Assembly (NCBI GenBank): GCA_038225955.1 | Contig: JBBRQV010000056.1 | Coordinates: 1-18,224 of the forward strand | Direction: 5' to 3' | Length of the DNA stretch: 18,224 nt | Source of the DNA: JAFDZO01 sp038225955 | Lineage (GTDB): Bacteria; Bacteroidota; Ignavibacteria; Tepidaquicellales; Tepidaquicellaceae | Part shown: piece after piece, positions 1 through 7,046 of the stretch | Position numbering within the stretch: the first letter of the stretch is position 1 | Layout of the letters: every line of letters begins with the position of its first letter | Program-made: the position numbers and the translations under genes | The notes under the pieces: model-generated | The model's database searches: none | What the model saw: the letters and a program-made list of their open reading frames with translations, nothing else | What the model was told of the DNA's origin: nothing

Positions 1-63
1 ATTTTCAGGAACGGTATTGCGGAAAGAGTCGTTATAATTTCTAAATATGAAAATCCCAAATGA
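1..63 (+). CDS. C-terminal end of an upstream gene (partial)
   Basis: Frame 1 is open from the window edge to a TGA stop at 61-63 and encodes the tail IFRNGIAERVVIISKYENPK. The other two forward frames both hit stops within about 45 bases. The stop overlaps the ATG of the thioredoxin-like gene in the arrangement ATGA, typical of translationally coupled genes in one operon. Twenty residues are too few to name a family. Confidence rests on the open frame and the overlap only. Confidence 0.55.
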   Translation: MFRNGIAERVVIISKYENPK

Positions 64-593
64 AAAAATCAAAATTTTTCATCTCATTAGTCTTATTATT
101 TCTAATTTCATCAGTTTCACTTTTTTATGCTTTCTCAAATAATAAACATCCCTACGAAATCAGTAACTTGAAAGATGTTAAAGGAAAGTGGATTAACTCC
201 GATAAGGATATTATGCTTTCAGATTTAAACGGGAAAGTTGTACTGATTGAGTTCTGGACATTCGGATGCTATAATTGCAAAAATACTTTACCCTATGTGA
301 AGGATTGGTACTCGAAATATAAATCGGATAAGTTTGAAACTATTGGTATTCACTGCCCGGAGTTTGACAGAGAAAAGAAATTTGATAATGTGAAAGCTGC
401 TGTTGAAGAGCTTGGAATTAAATATCCCGTGCTTATAGATAATGAATTTACAATCTGGGATAAGTATGGAGTAGATGCATGGCCGACTATTATAATTCTT
501 GATAAAAAAGGAAACGTAAGATATACAAAGGTAGGGGAAGGTGATTATAATAAAACGGAAGCGAAGATTAAAGAATTGATGGCAGAAAATTAA
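60..593 (+). CDS. Secreted or membrane-anchored thioredoxin-like protein (TlpA/DipZ-like)
   Basis: A thiol-disulfide oxidoreductase of the thioredoxin fold, expected to work outside the cytoplasmic membrane, for example in cysteine reduction or cytochrome c maturation. Residues 5-26 are a hydrophobic signal or anchor segment after MKKSK. There is no lipobox cysteine; A24-F25-S26 could be a signal peptidase I site. The redox motif is C70-Y-N-C73 in the context WTFGCYNC, and the cis-proline follows W141 in WPTIIILD. The block TLPYVKDW plus IGIHCPEF resembles the thioredoxin domain of DipZ-like proteins, where the cysteine (C99 here) is commonly threonine. The 177-residue length fits one domain. 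Its start overlaps the upstream stop. Its TAA shares bases with the convergent GrpB-like stop. The partner protein and redox direction are unknown. Confidence 0.88.
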   Translation: MKKSKFFISLVLLFLISSVSLFYAFSNNKHPYEISNLKDVKGKWINSDKDIMLSDLNGKVVLIEFWTFGCYNCKNTLPYVKDWYSKYKSDKFETIGIHCPEFDREKKFDNVKAAVEELGIKYPVLIDNEFTIWDKYGVDAWPTIIILDKKGNVRYTKVGEGDYNKTEAKIKELMAEN

Positions 594-1111
594 TTTTCTT
601 TTTCTATTACATTGTTGAAGAATTCAAGTTTCCTTCTATAGTATTCTCTGGTAGTAAGTCCGTTTAAGTTTTCTTTTAATATTCTATATTGCTCTAAAGT
701 TTCGGGATGACTATTCAAGATTGCATAAAATTTTTTCCCTTCGAGGTAGGCCTTACTTTCTTCGTTAAACAAAAATATTTCTATCTTCTTTCCGTCTTCA
801 ATAGTATTAAATCGCGCTCTCTCCATAGGATAGTGGCCTCGTTGAGTCCCATATAATTCAGATAGGAGAATTAACATATTATTAAACTCTTTGGGTGGAA
901 CAGGTATATGTATATCAATTTCATCCTGACCTGAGATGCCAAGCCTGCTCGCGCCACGGTGCTCAATCTTTTGTTCCTCACCTAATTTAGATTGTATTAA
1001 AGATTTGACCTTCTCAAATTTAGCGTCACAACTTGCATCAAAAGGTACAATGGAAATGATTGATTCATCAGATAAATTCTGAATCCATTTTTCCTGTTTT
1101 TCAGTAAGCAT
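590..1111 (-). CDS. GrpB/UPF0157 family protein (nucleotidyltransferase-like fold)
   Basis: A 173-residue protein of the GrpB (UPF0157) family, which has a nucleotidyltransferase fold but no settled substrate. The family block normally reads like HVGSTSVPGL followed by a K-P-I-x-D motif. Here it is E50-H-R-G-A-S-R-L-G (50-58) followed by D63-E-I-D66-I-H, so the fold core is recognisable but GST has become GAS and the lysine-proline is gone. The C-terminal half has the expected YRILKENL and YYRRKLEFF helices. It lies 12 bp downstream of the phosphatase gene on the same strand, so it is probably the last gene of the partner-switching operon, though a functional link is only suggested by position. 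ATG start without a clear ribosome binding site. Confidence 0.75.
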   Translation of the reverse strand: MLTEKQEKWIQNLSDESIISIVPFDASCDAKFEKVKSLIQSKLGEEQKIEHRGASRLGISGQDEIDIHIPVPPKEFNNMLILLSELYGTQRGHYPMERARFNTIEDGKKIEIFLFNEESKAYLEGKKFYAILNSHPETLEQYRILKENLNGLTTREYYRRKLEFFNNVIEKEN

Positions 1112-1123
1112 TGGAATTTAAAA

Positions 1124-2863
1124 TTAGGATTTCTTATTCTTCTTTAGGATAATAAGAGTGATGTCATCGTACTGAGGCATTCCTTTTGTGAATACATCAA
1201 TAGAGTTTGTGATTTCGCCTAGAATTGTTTTTGAAGTTTCACCGCGGATATTTTTTACGAACGTAATTAAATTCTCATCGCCATATTCTTCGTTAAGATT
1301 ATTCTGCGCTTCGGTTACACCGTCAGTATAGAAAATCAAAACATCATCTTCATCAAGCTGAACAGACCCTTTCTCGTAGATTACTCCTGTATCCATAATG
1401 CCAATCATAAACCCGCCTTTATCTAACAGCGTGACTTCCTCACCATGCTTTAAAACGAAGGGGGGATTGTGCCCTGCATTTATGTACTCAAATACGTGAG
1501 TATTTATATCAAGAATGCCCCAGAAGAATGTAATAAATTTTTCCGGCGGAGTGTTCTCATAAATGAGTTCGTTTATTTTTCCTGTTACATTTTCCAGATC
1601 AAAGGTATCCTCAGCATATAATTTCAAATATGAATGCACTGCAGATTGTATATTCGACATCAGCAGCGATGCAGGAGTACCTTTACCCGATACATCGGCA
1701 ATTATAAGCGCAACTTTGTTTTGATTTAGTTTTATTACATCAAAATAATCTCCGCCGATATGAAGCGCGGGAATATTTGTTGCAGTAATATCGTAATCAA
1801 GCACATCAGGAATTTTCTTGGGCAGCAGTGCAATCTGTATTTCACGCGCAATGCGAAGCTCGCTTTCAATTTTTTTCTTATCAAGAAACTCATCGAAGAG
1901 CATTGAGTTTTCAATCGAAAGCACGGAAAGATTTACGATTGATTCAAGGAATTCTAAATCACTTTCACTGTATGGCTTCTGTGTTAGCTTCTTACCAAGT
2001 ATAATTATATTATCAGTTTTTCCTTCGTTTACAGTCGGGATTATGAGTTCGTAATTCTTTTTATGTAAGCTATCAAGAAATACATTACCGTTCTCTTGCT
2101 TTAGCATATAAGGCTTGTTAATCGTGTTCAGAATCTCAACATCAAAATCTTCAAGATTCACGTTCCTATTTTCTTTCATCAGATAAAGTTTATCCTCTTT
2201 ATCTTTTGAAATTATTGCATAATCTCTTATTCCAAAGTTTCCGAGCAAAGAAAAATTCAGAAGCTTCAGAATATTTTCTTTATTTAAAATATTGGAGTTG
2301 AATTCCTTGCTCAGTTCAAACAGCGATTTCAACTGTTGAATCTTTGAGCTAAGGTTTTGATTCAGCGCTTTTATCTCTGTAAATTTTATTGTGTTTTCAA
2401 TTGCAGATGCAGAGATGTTTAGCATTGTTTCAATGAAAACAATTTCGCTTTTGCTTAGTTCTGAAGTATTTGCGCCAAGTTTATCACCAAGGCATAGTAC
2501 GCCGAGTAATTTATTCTGAAAATAAATTTTGAAAAAATATTTTAAACCATAATCTTTTAATGTATGGCAGGTTTCCAAATCGTTAGCATGGAAAAAAGGA
2601 ATTTTCGGGAAGACTAAATCAAGCTCTGTAGGAATACTTTTTAAATCGATGCCTCTGCTTGTTATGGGCAGATAAATATCGTTAACATTCACAAAATCTT
2701 TTTTAATAAGAACAAGTGTCTTGGAGACAAGCATTTTACCCATGATACTCAAAAGAATATTACGGAAAATGAAATCAAGGTCAAGATTGCCATTGAGAGT
2801 CTGTGAAAACTCTATCAGCGAATTTAACTCAAGCTGTTTTTGTTCTGATTCTGTTCGGGACAT
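1124..2863 (-). CDS. GAF-domain PP2C/SpoIIE-type serine phosphatase (RsbU-like)
   Basis: A 579-residue cytoplasmic serine/threonine phosphatase of the partner-switching type, which removes phosphate from a STAS anti-anti-sigma protein. The N-terminal part holds two GAF-like sensor modules, about 15-160 and 180-325, joined by a helical segment (about 155-190); a second helix (about 320-348) leads to the catalytic domain. That domain, about 350-577, has the PP2C/SpoIIE motifs: G370-G-D-Y-F-D375, I388-A-D390-V-S-G-K-G, Y460-I-N-A-G-H-N-P, F511-Y-T-D514-G-V-T-E and Y565-D-D567. D372, D390, D514 and D567 are the expected metal ligands, so it should be active. The gene lies 19 bp after the RsbW-like gene and follows the STAS gene in transcription order. 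What the GAF domains sense is unknown. Confidence 0.93.
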   Translation of the reverse strand: MSRTESEQKQLELNSLIEFSQTLNGNLDLDFIFRNILLSIMGKMLVSKTLVLIKKDFVNVNDIYLPITSRGIDLKSIPTELDLVFPKIPFFHANDLETCHTLKDYGLKYFFKIYFQNKLLGVLCLGDKLGANTSELSKSEIVFIETMLNISASAIENTIKFTEIKALNQNLSSKIQQLKSLFELSKEFNSNILNKENILKLLNFSLLGNFGIRDYAIISKDKEDKLYLMKENRNVNLEDFDVEILNTINKPYMLKQENGNVFLDSLHKKNYELIIPTVNEGKTDNIIILGKKLTQKPYSESDLEFLESIVNLSVLSIENSMLFDEFLDKKKIESELRIAREIQIALLPKKIPDVLDYDITATNIPALHIGGDYFDVIKLNQNKVALIIADVSGKGTPASLLMSNIQSAVHSYLKLYAEDTFDLENVTGKINELIYENTPPEKFITFFWGILDINTHVFEYINAGHNPPFVLKHGEEVTLLDKGGFMIGIMDTGVIYEKGSVQLDEDDVLIFYTDGVTEAQNNLNEEYGDENLITFVKNIRGETSKTILGEITNSIDVFTKGMPQYDDITLIILKKNKKS

Positions 2864-2882
2864 TTAAGAGAGAGTCTTAAAA

Positions 2883-3362
2883 TTATCGGAATAATATTGT
2901 GCCTTTGAACTGCTTTGCGCCTGCAGGGAAAGATGATGGTTTATCTATGGATTTTATAAGTATTAACGAATTGACATCAGGATTTTTATGCTGAGCAATA
3001 ATTTTGCTCATGAACTTTTTCATAATTGGAATTCCAAGTCCGCCTACACGGAAATTTTTGAAGTATTCACCCATATCAGGATTTGAAGAATCGTTCGGAT
3101 CGAATGTATTACCGCTTTTATAATTGAAAGTGATTTTGATCTGATTGTTTTCAGTCTCAACTTCTATTTCAATTGTGTTAGCTTCATTATATTTATGCGC
3201 ATGCTTAATAATATTGGTGCAAGCCTCGTCAACGGAGAGTACTATCTGGTTTATGGTAGCCTGGTCGAGCCCACTCTGCCCGGCGCTGTCTTCCACAAAC
3301 TTTCGCACTGTTGAAAGGTTTTTAGTAGAACTTGAAATCAATATTTTTTCATTATCGCTCAA
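2883..3362 (-). CDS. RsbW/SpoIIAB-like GHKL protein with degenerate G1 box
   Basis: A 159-residue GHKL-fold protein of the anti-sigma-factor kinase type, which would phosphorylate the neighbouring STAS protein or hold a partner. The N box is clear (S43-V-D-E-A-C-T-N50-I-I-K-H), with the catalytic-type E46 and Mg-binding N50. The G2 box is G107-G-L-G-I-P-I-M. The G1 box, normally D-x-G-x-G-F-D-P, reads K82-S-G-N-T-F-D-P, so the aspartate that contacts adenine in this family is absent. The start is TTG at 3362: the next in-frame ATG lies past the N box, and AGGA sits 5 bases upstream of the TTG, one of the few good ribosome binding sites in the window. It lies 7 bp after the STAS stop. The family is confident; kinase activity is doubtful. 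Confidence 0.87.
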   Translation of the reverse strand: MSDNEKILISSSTKNLSTVRKFVEDSAGQSGLDQATINQIVLSVDEACTNIIKHAHKYNEANTIEIEVETENNQIKITFNYKSGNTFDPNDSSNPDMGEYFKNFRVGGLGIPIMKKFMSKIIAQHKNPDVNSLILIKSIDKPSSFPAGAKQFKGTILFR

Positions 3363-3369
3363 TAGTATC

Positions 3370-3720
3370 CTAGTTGTTGCTGAATTTTTCTACTGCAGTA
3401 TTTTCTTCGTTGTAAATCTCGAACAAAATCGGAAATCCGAGCATATCAAAGATATTGAATATCTTTTCACTCATTTCACAAAGCTTTATATCCCCTTTAT
3501 TATTGCGTGTATTTTCTATGTAAGCCATAAATACTCCCAGACCGGCGCTGCTAATGTATGTCAGCCGCTTGAAATTCACTATAATCTTAAACTTGTTTGA
3601 AGCCAATAGTGTTTCAAGTTCCTTTTCCAGCTCTACTGAAGTATGGGCATCGAGGAACCCTTCCAGGTTTAGAATTTCGATGTCTCCCGAACTTTTCTTA
3701 GTAATGCTAAATTCTTCCAT
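3370..3720 (-). CDS. STAS-domain anti-anti-sigma factor (RsbV/SpoIIAA-like)
   Basis: A 116-residue single STAS domain, the phosphorylatable switch protein of a partner-switching module. The signature segment is L53-T-Y-I-S-S-A-G-L-G-V-F; aligned to the D-S-x-G-L-G loop of RsbV and SpoIIAA, the phosphate acceptor is most likely S58, with S57 at the aspartate position. The SSAGL form is common in this superfamily. It is the first gene of the minus-strand set, followed after 7 bp by the RsbW-like gene and then the phosphatase. ATG start, with an AT-rich leader and no Shine-Dalgarno sequence. No sigma factor is in the window, so the final target may be a sigma factor elsewhere or another enzyme. 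Confidence 0.92.
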   Translation of the reverse strand: MEEFSITKKSSGDIEILNLEGFLDAHTSVELEKELETLLASNKFKIIVNFKRLTYISSAGLGVFMAYIENTRNNKGDIKLCEMSEKIFNIFDMLGFPILFEIYNEENTAVEKFSNN

Positions 3721-3766
3721 TTTAGAAATTAATTTTAAGCAAAATCATAAAAAATATTATCAAAAT

Positions 3767-3880
3767 AAATGTAAATAATAAAGATTGCTATTCATTATAT
3801 ACTTTCATCTAACCAACTTTTGCGTTAATAAGCTATAGCTTCGTAACGATAGTGCCCGTCAAATGTAAATAATAAAGATT
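3767..3880 (+). repeat. 20-bp perfect direct repeat pair
   Basis: AAATGTAAATAATAAAGATT occurs at 3767-3786 and again, without mismatch, at 3861-3880, with starts 94 bp apart. The two copies flank the 26-bp palindrome at 3823-3848. The second copy runs into the small hairpin at 3873-3891. The unit is AT-rich but is too long to repeat exactly by ordinary chance in 333 bp. It could be a pair of regulator sites or the trace of a local duplication. Confidence 0.8.
3823..3848. promoter_or_regulatory. 26-bp imperfect palindrome, possible operator
   Basis: CGTTA at 3823-3827 pairs with TAACG at 3844-3848, and the centre AAGCTATAGCTT (3830-3841) is a perfect 12-bp palindrome. Both share one symmetry axis, separated by a single 2-bp mismatch on each side. 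It sits between two divergent operons, which suits a dimeric repressor or activator site. No regulator gene is adjacent. Binding is inference. Confidence 0.4.
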
Positions 3881-3891
3881 TCTAATCTTTA
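3873..3891. other. Short hairpin in divergent control region
   Basis: TAAAGATT and AATCTTTA form an 8-bp stem around a TCT loop. The left arm is the end of the second 20-bp direct repeat. It lacks a following T-run on the plus strand and so does not look like a terminator. Confidence 0.4.
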
Positions 3892-4014
3892 CACTCTTTT
3901 GTTTCAACTTAGTTCCAATGAGGTTTCGAGGGATGAAACTTAGAGTTGGAGAGTAATCATTTTGCCCTTACCTAGCGGATATGTTTCTCCATAGAATGTA
4001 ATTCGTAAAAATTG

Positions 4015-4022
4015 TATATTTG
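4015..4022 (+). promoter_or_regulatory. Candidate -7 promoter element for the anmK operon
   Basis: TATATTTG fits the Bacteroidota -7 consensus TAnnTTTG and ends 31 bases before the anmK ATG. The matching -33 TTTG is not seen 19-21 bases upstream, so this is a weak call in AT-rich DNA. Confidence 0.25.
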
Positions 4023-4053
4023 TTTCAAAATATGCTCAAAATTAACAGACTAA

Positions 4054-5217
4054 ATGCTTAAATCGCGGAAAATTATTGGAGTTTTATCGGGCACATCTGT
4101 GGATTCTATCGATTGTGTTTTGGTAAATGTAAGTGGCTTTGGCGCTAAAACAAAAATTGAAGTTAAAGAATTTTATTCGAAGAGATACCCTAGTGAACTT
4201 AAAAAGCTAATACTTAAAAATTCTCATATTAAGAGCAGCAATGTTGAAGAAATCTGCCTTTTGAATTTTATTATCGGCAAGGCATTTGCCGGAGCGGTTT
4301 TGGAGTTTCTCAAAAAAAAGAAAATAAATTCCTCTTCAATTGCGTTTATCGGCTCGCATGGGCAGACAATCTTCCACATTCCTCAGGAGAAGAGTATTGG
4401 CGGGATAAAATCCAAATCTACTTTACAAATTGGCGACCCCTCTGTAATTGCTGCATTGACGGGTATTACCACAATTGGTGATTTTAGAGTTTCTGATATG
4501 GCTATGAACGGAAACGGAGCGCCTTTCGCTCCTTATCTTGATTACATTCTTTTTGGGAGTACAAAAAAGGACATCGCTCTTTTAAATATAGGCGGAATCG
4601 GTAATGTTACCATTCTGAAAAAAGGCTGTAAGAAAAACGAGGTGTTGGCATTCGATACCGGCGCAGGAAATATGATGATTGATGCTTTAATGAAGAAGTT
4701 TTATAAAAAGGATTTCGATAAGAACGGAAAAATTGCCGAAAGCGGAAAGCTGAATATTTCGCTCTTTAATAAGTTTAAGAACAAAGATAAATATTATTCA
4801 CAAAAGCCTCCGAAGGCAACAGGACGTGAATACTACGGCGAAGATTTTGTAAATTATATTTTAAAAAATTCCAAAGGAATACCAAAGCAGGATATTATAA
4901 GAACGGTTACTGAGTTCACGGCGTTTACAATTTGTTATAATATTAATAAGTTCATGCCGAAAGGATGTGAGCTAATTGAAGAGCTTCATATCAGCGGCGG
5001 CGGAGCGGAAAATAAATTTTTAGTTGAGTCGATTAATTCACACATGCCGGGAACAAAGATATTAAAATTAGATTCAAAAGGAATAACAGCAAAGAATAAA
5101 GAAGCGGTTTTGTTCGCAATTCTTGCAAACGAAACATATAACGGAATGACTTCAAATCTGCCAAGCGTTACAGGTGCTAAGAGGGAAGTTATTCAGGGAA
5201 AGATTTGTTTAGCATAA
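4054..5217 (+). CDS. anmK: Anhydro-N-acetylmuramic acid kinase
   Basis: AnmK hydrolyses the 1,6-anhydro ring of anhydro-N-acetylmuramic acid and phosphorylates it with ATP to MurNAc-6-phosphate, a cytoplasmic step of cell-wall recycling. Family motifs run in order: G9-V-L-S-G-T-S15 with V16-D-S-I-D20, S101-H-G-Q-T105, Q125-I-G-D-P129, G142-D-F-R-V-S-D148, G163-N/G-A-P region at 153-157, N178-I-G-G-I-G-N184, F200-D-T-G-A-G-N206, and a C-terminal HISGGGAEN block. The length of 387 is normal. It heads a plus-strand operon with the SDR gene 3 bp downstream. No murQ etherase or muropeptide transporter is in the window. An upstream ATG at 4032 is out of frame and soon stops, so 4054 is the start. 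Confidence 0.94.
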   Translation: MLKSRKIIGVLSGTSVDSIDCVLVNVSGFGAKTKIEVKEFYSKRYPSELKKLILKNSHIKSSNVEEICLLNFIIGKAFAGAVLEFLKKKKINSSSIAFIGSHGQTIFHIPQEKSIGGIKSKSTLQIGDPSVIAALTGITTIGDFRVSDMAMNGNGAPFAPYLDYILFGSTKKDIALLNIGGIGNVTILKKGCKKNEVLAFDTGAGNMMIDALMKKFYKKDFDKNGKIAESGKLNISLFNKFKNKDKYYSQKPPKATGREYYGEDFVNYILKNSKGIPKQDIIRTVTEFTAFTICYNINKFMPKGCELIEELHISGGGAENKFLVESINSHMPGTKILKLDSKGITAKNKEAVLFAILANETYNGMTSNLPSVTGAKREVIQGKICLA

Positions 5218-5220
5218 TTA

Positions 5221-5961
5221 ATGACTGAGAATAAAAAAGATAAAGTTGCAATTGTTACAGGCGGAACGGGAGCGCTCGGAAGAGTTGTTACGCACACTCT
5301 CGCAGAGCAGGGAATAAAAGTTTACATCCCGACTCTTACGATGGATGAGTTCAACCACGTTTTCGATAATTCTTCTTCTGCAGACGAAGGCGAATTCAAG
5401 CTAAGGAAAATTTTCGGATTCGATTGTAATGCTACAGATGAAAATTCTGTTAAAGACTTTGTTGATGCAGTTGAGATTCAGGAAAGAGGAAACATAGATT
5501 ATTTAATTAATACTGTTGGCGGTATTCACGCGCCCGTAAGCATAGGTGATTTAGATACGGCAACATTCGATAAGATGTTTGCATTCAATTTCAAATCAAC
5601 TTTCTTTTTTACTAGAGAGTGTCTGAAAATAATGAAGAGAAATAATTTCGGAAGGATTGTTTCCATAGGCGCAATTGCCGGAATGAATCCGGAAGCAACA
5701 CGCTTTCCTTATTCCTATTCAAAATCGGGAGTAAACTGGCTTATGGATACAGTCGCTGAGGAGTATAAAGATTTCAACATAAGAGCTAATACAGTAATGC
5801 CGGGCATTATGGATACACCTGCAAATCGTGAATGGGGAAGTGAAGAAGATATAAAAAAATGGGTGAAGCCCGAAGAAGTTGCTGATGCAATTTCGTTTTT
5901 AATTTCAGATAAAGGAAATTCAATAAGAAACTCTACAATAAAAGTTTTTGGTAATTATTAA
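5221..5961 (+). CDS. Short-chain dehydrogenase/reductase (SDR family)
   Basis: A 246-residue classical SDR oxidoreductase using NAD(P)H. The cofactor motif is T13-G-G-T-G-A-L-G20, the structural motif N97-T-V-G-G101 stands in for NNAG, and the catalytic set is N123, S148 and Y164-S-Y-S-K168. The segment V192-M-P-G-I-M-D-T-P200 is the usual PG motif after the active site. It starts 3 bp after the anmK stop and is followed after 14 bp by the epimerase gene, so it is almost certainly co-transcribed with both. The insert at about 41-65, rich in acidic and serine residues, is slightly longer than in minimal SDRs. Its substrate cannot be read from sequence. Confidence 0.92.
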   Translation: MTENKKDKVAIVTGGTGALGRVVTHTLAEQGIKVYIPTLTMDEFNHVFDNSSSADEGEFKLRKIFGFDCNATDENSVKDFVDAVEIQERGNIDYLINTVGGIHAPVSIGDLDTATFDKMFAFNFKSTFFFTRECLKIMKRNNFGRIVSIGAIAGMNPEATRFPYSYSKSGVNWLMDTVAEEYKDFNIRANTVMPGIMDTPANREWGSEEDIKKWVKPEEVADAISFLISDKGNSIRNSTIKVFGNY

Positions 5962-5975
5962 TTTTTTAACAAACA

Positions 5976-7034
5976 ATGGCAGATAAAGAATTAAAAATTG
6001 TTGTAACAGGGGGAGCAGGATTTCTTGGCTACCATATAAACCTGAAAATAAATCAAATTACTCAATACAAAAATACAACATTCTTTGATATAGCACCCTT
6101 TGAAGAAGGTGATTACAACAAAGAGATAAATATGGTTTACGGTGATGTTCGTGATGCAAAGCAGATGGACGAAATGATGAAAGACGCAGATGTTGTAATC
6201 CATTGTGCAGCGGCTCTTCCACTATGGAAAAAGAAAGATATTTATGAAACGAACGTAGGCGGTACAAGAAAAGTTTGTGAAGCAGCTCTTAAAAATAAAG
6301 TTGGCAGAATGGTTTTCATTTCTTCCACTTCTGTTTACGGAGTTCCTGATGTTCATCCTTTGTATGAGCATCATCCAAGAGTTGGTGTTGGTCCTTACGG
6401 AATCAGCAAAATCCAAGGAGAAGAAATCTGCGAAGAGTACAGAGCAAAAGGATTACCGATTGCTATACTAAGACCAAAGAGCTTTATCGGAACTGCAAGA
6501 CTTGGTGTATTCCAAATTTTGTATGATTGGATTGAGTCAGGAGTGAAAATTCCTATCATCGGAAACGGAAAGAACCGTTATCAATTATTTGAAGTTGAAG
6601 ATTTAGTTGATGCTATTTTATTATGCGCAACTTTACCGCTTGAAAAAATTAACGATACATTCAACGTTGGCGCAAAAGATTTTAAAACGGTTCGCGAAGA
6701 TGTAGGCGCAATGTGTGAGTATGCAGGAACAGGTTCACGAGTTATGGGGACACCTGCTAAACCTATCAAAGCAGCGCTGAGAGTTTTTGAGTTAATGAAT
6801 TTATCACCACTATATAAATGGATTTACGGAACAGCCAATACAGATTCATTCGTCTCGATTGAAAAAGCCCAAAAGCAGCTTGGCTGGGATCCTAAGTTTT
6901 CAAATTCAGAAGCACTAATTCGTTCTTACAAATGGTATCTTGCAAACAAACACACTATACAGCAAGGGACGGGAGTTACACACAGAATTGCCTGGAAGCA
7001 GGGAGTTCTGGGATTATTTAAAAAACTTTTATAA
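5976..7034 (+). CDS. NAD-dependent epimerase/dehydratase (extended SDR)
   Basis: A 352-residue extended SDR of the epimerase/dehydratase type, acting on a nucleotide sugar, a sterol-like or another hydroxy substrate. The Rossmann motif is T11-G-G-A-G-F-L-G18, D38 is the likely NAD-selecting residue, H76-C-A-A is the usual fourth-strand motif, and the active site is S116/S117 with Y141-G-I-S-K145. R166-P-K closes the Rossmann part; the C-terminal substrate domain (about 170-352) includes L297-G-W-D-P, which is typical of sugar epimerases. The C-terminus is basic and hydrophobic (GVLGLFKKLL), possibly membrane-associated. It lies in the anmK operon. A 3-beta-HSD-like activity is an alternative to sugar epimerase. 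Confidence 0.88.
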   Translation: MADKELKIVVTGGAGFLGYHINLKINQITQYKNTTFFDIAPFEEGDYNKEINMVYGDVRDAKQMDEMMKDADVVIHCAAALPLWKKKDIYETNVGGTRKVCEAALKNKVGRMVFISSTSVYGVPDVHPLYEHHPRVGVGPYGISKIQGEEICEEYRAKGLPIAILRPKSFIGTARLGVFQILYDWIESGVKIPIIGNGKNRYQLFEVEDLVDAILLCATLPLEKINDTFNVGAKDFKTVREDVGAMCEYAGTGSRVMGTPAKPIKAALRVFELMNLSPLYKWIYGTANTDSFVSIEKAQKQLGWDPKFSNSEALIRSYKWYLANKHTIQQGTGVTHRIAWKQGVLGLFKKLL

Positions 7035-7046
7035 GAAAAAAAATAA

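Larger units (their letters stand above)
3721..4053. promoter_or_regulatory. Divergent intergenic control region
   Basis: A 333-bp gene-free stretch between the divergent STAS gene and anmK, so it must carry start signals for both operons. It holds a perfect 20-bp direct repeat at 3767-3786 and 3861-3880, a 26-bp imperfect palindrome at 3823-3848, and a small hairpin at 3873-3891. TACATTTG on the minus strand (3867 to 3860) and TATATTTG on the plus strand (4015-4022) match the Bacteroidota -7 consensus TAnnTTTG, but neither has a convincing -33 TTTG at the right spacing. At 3901-3948 a GTTTCA and TGAAAC pair encloses a repeated ACTTAG, weak and of unknown meaning. No credible coding frame is seen. 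Confidence 0.6.

Noticed and set aside
3145..3600. Plus-strand open frame of 151 codons across the STAS/RsbW genes
   Set aside because: It is antisense to two genes with clear family motifs, and its translation is a low-information mix with no domain.
3767..3880. CRISPR-like array from the 20-bp repeats
   Set aside because: Only two copies, an irregular 74-bp interval filled with a palindrome, and no cas gene.
4032..4061. Nine-codon leader peptide MLKINRLNA overlapping the anmK start
   Set aside because: Such short frames are common by chance in AT-rich DNA, there is no attenuator structure, and the peptide is not enriched for any regulatory residue.
6058..6471. Several short open frames on both strands within the epimerase gene
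   Set aside because: They are shadows of a gene whose Rossmann and active-site motifs are continuous through the region.
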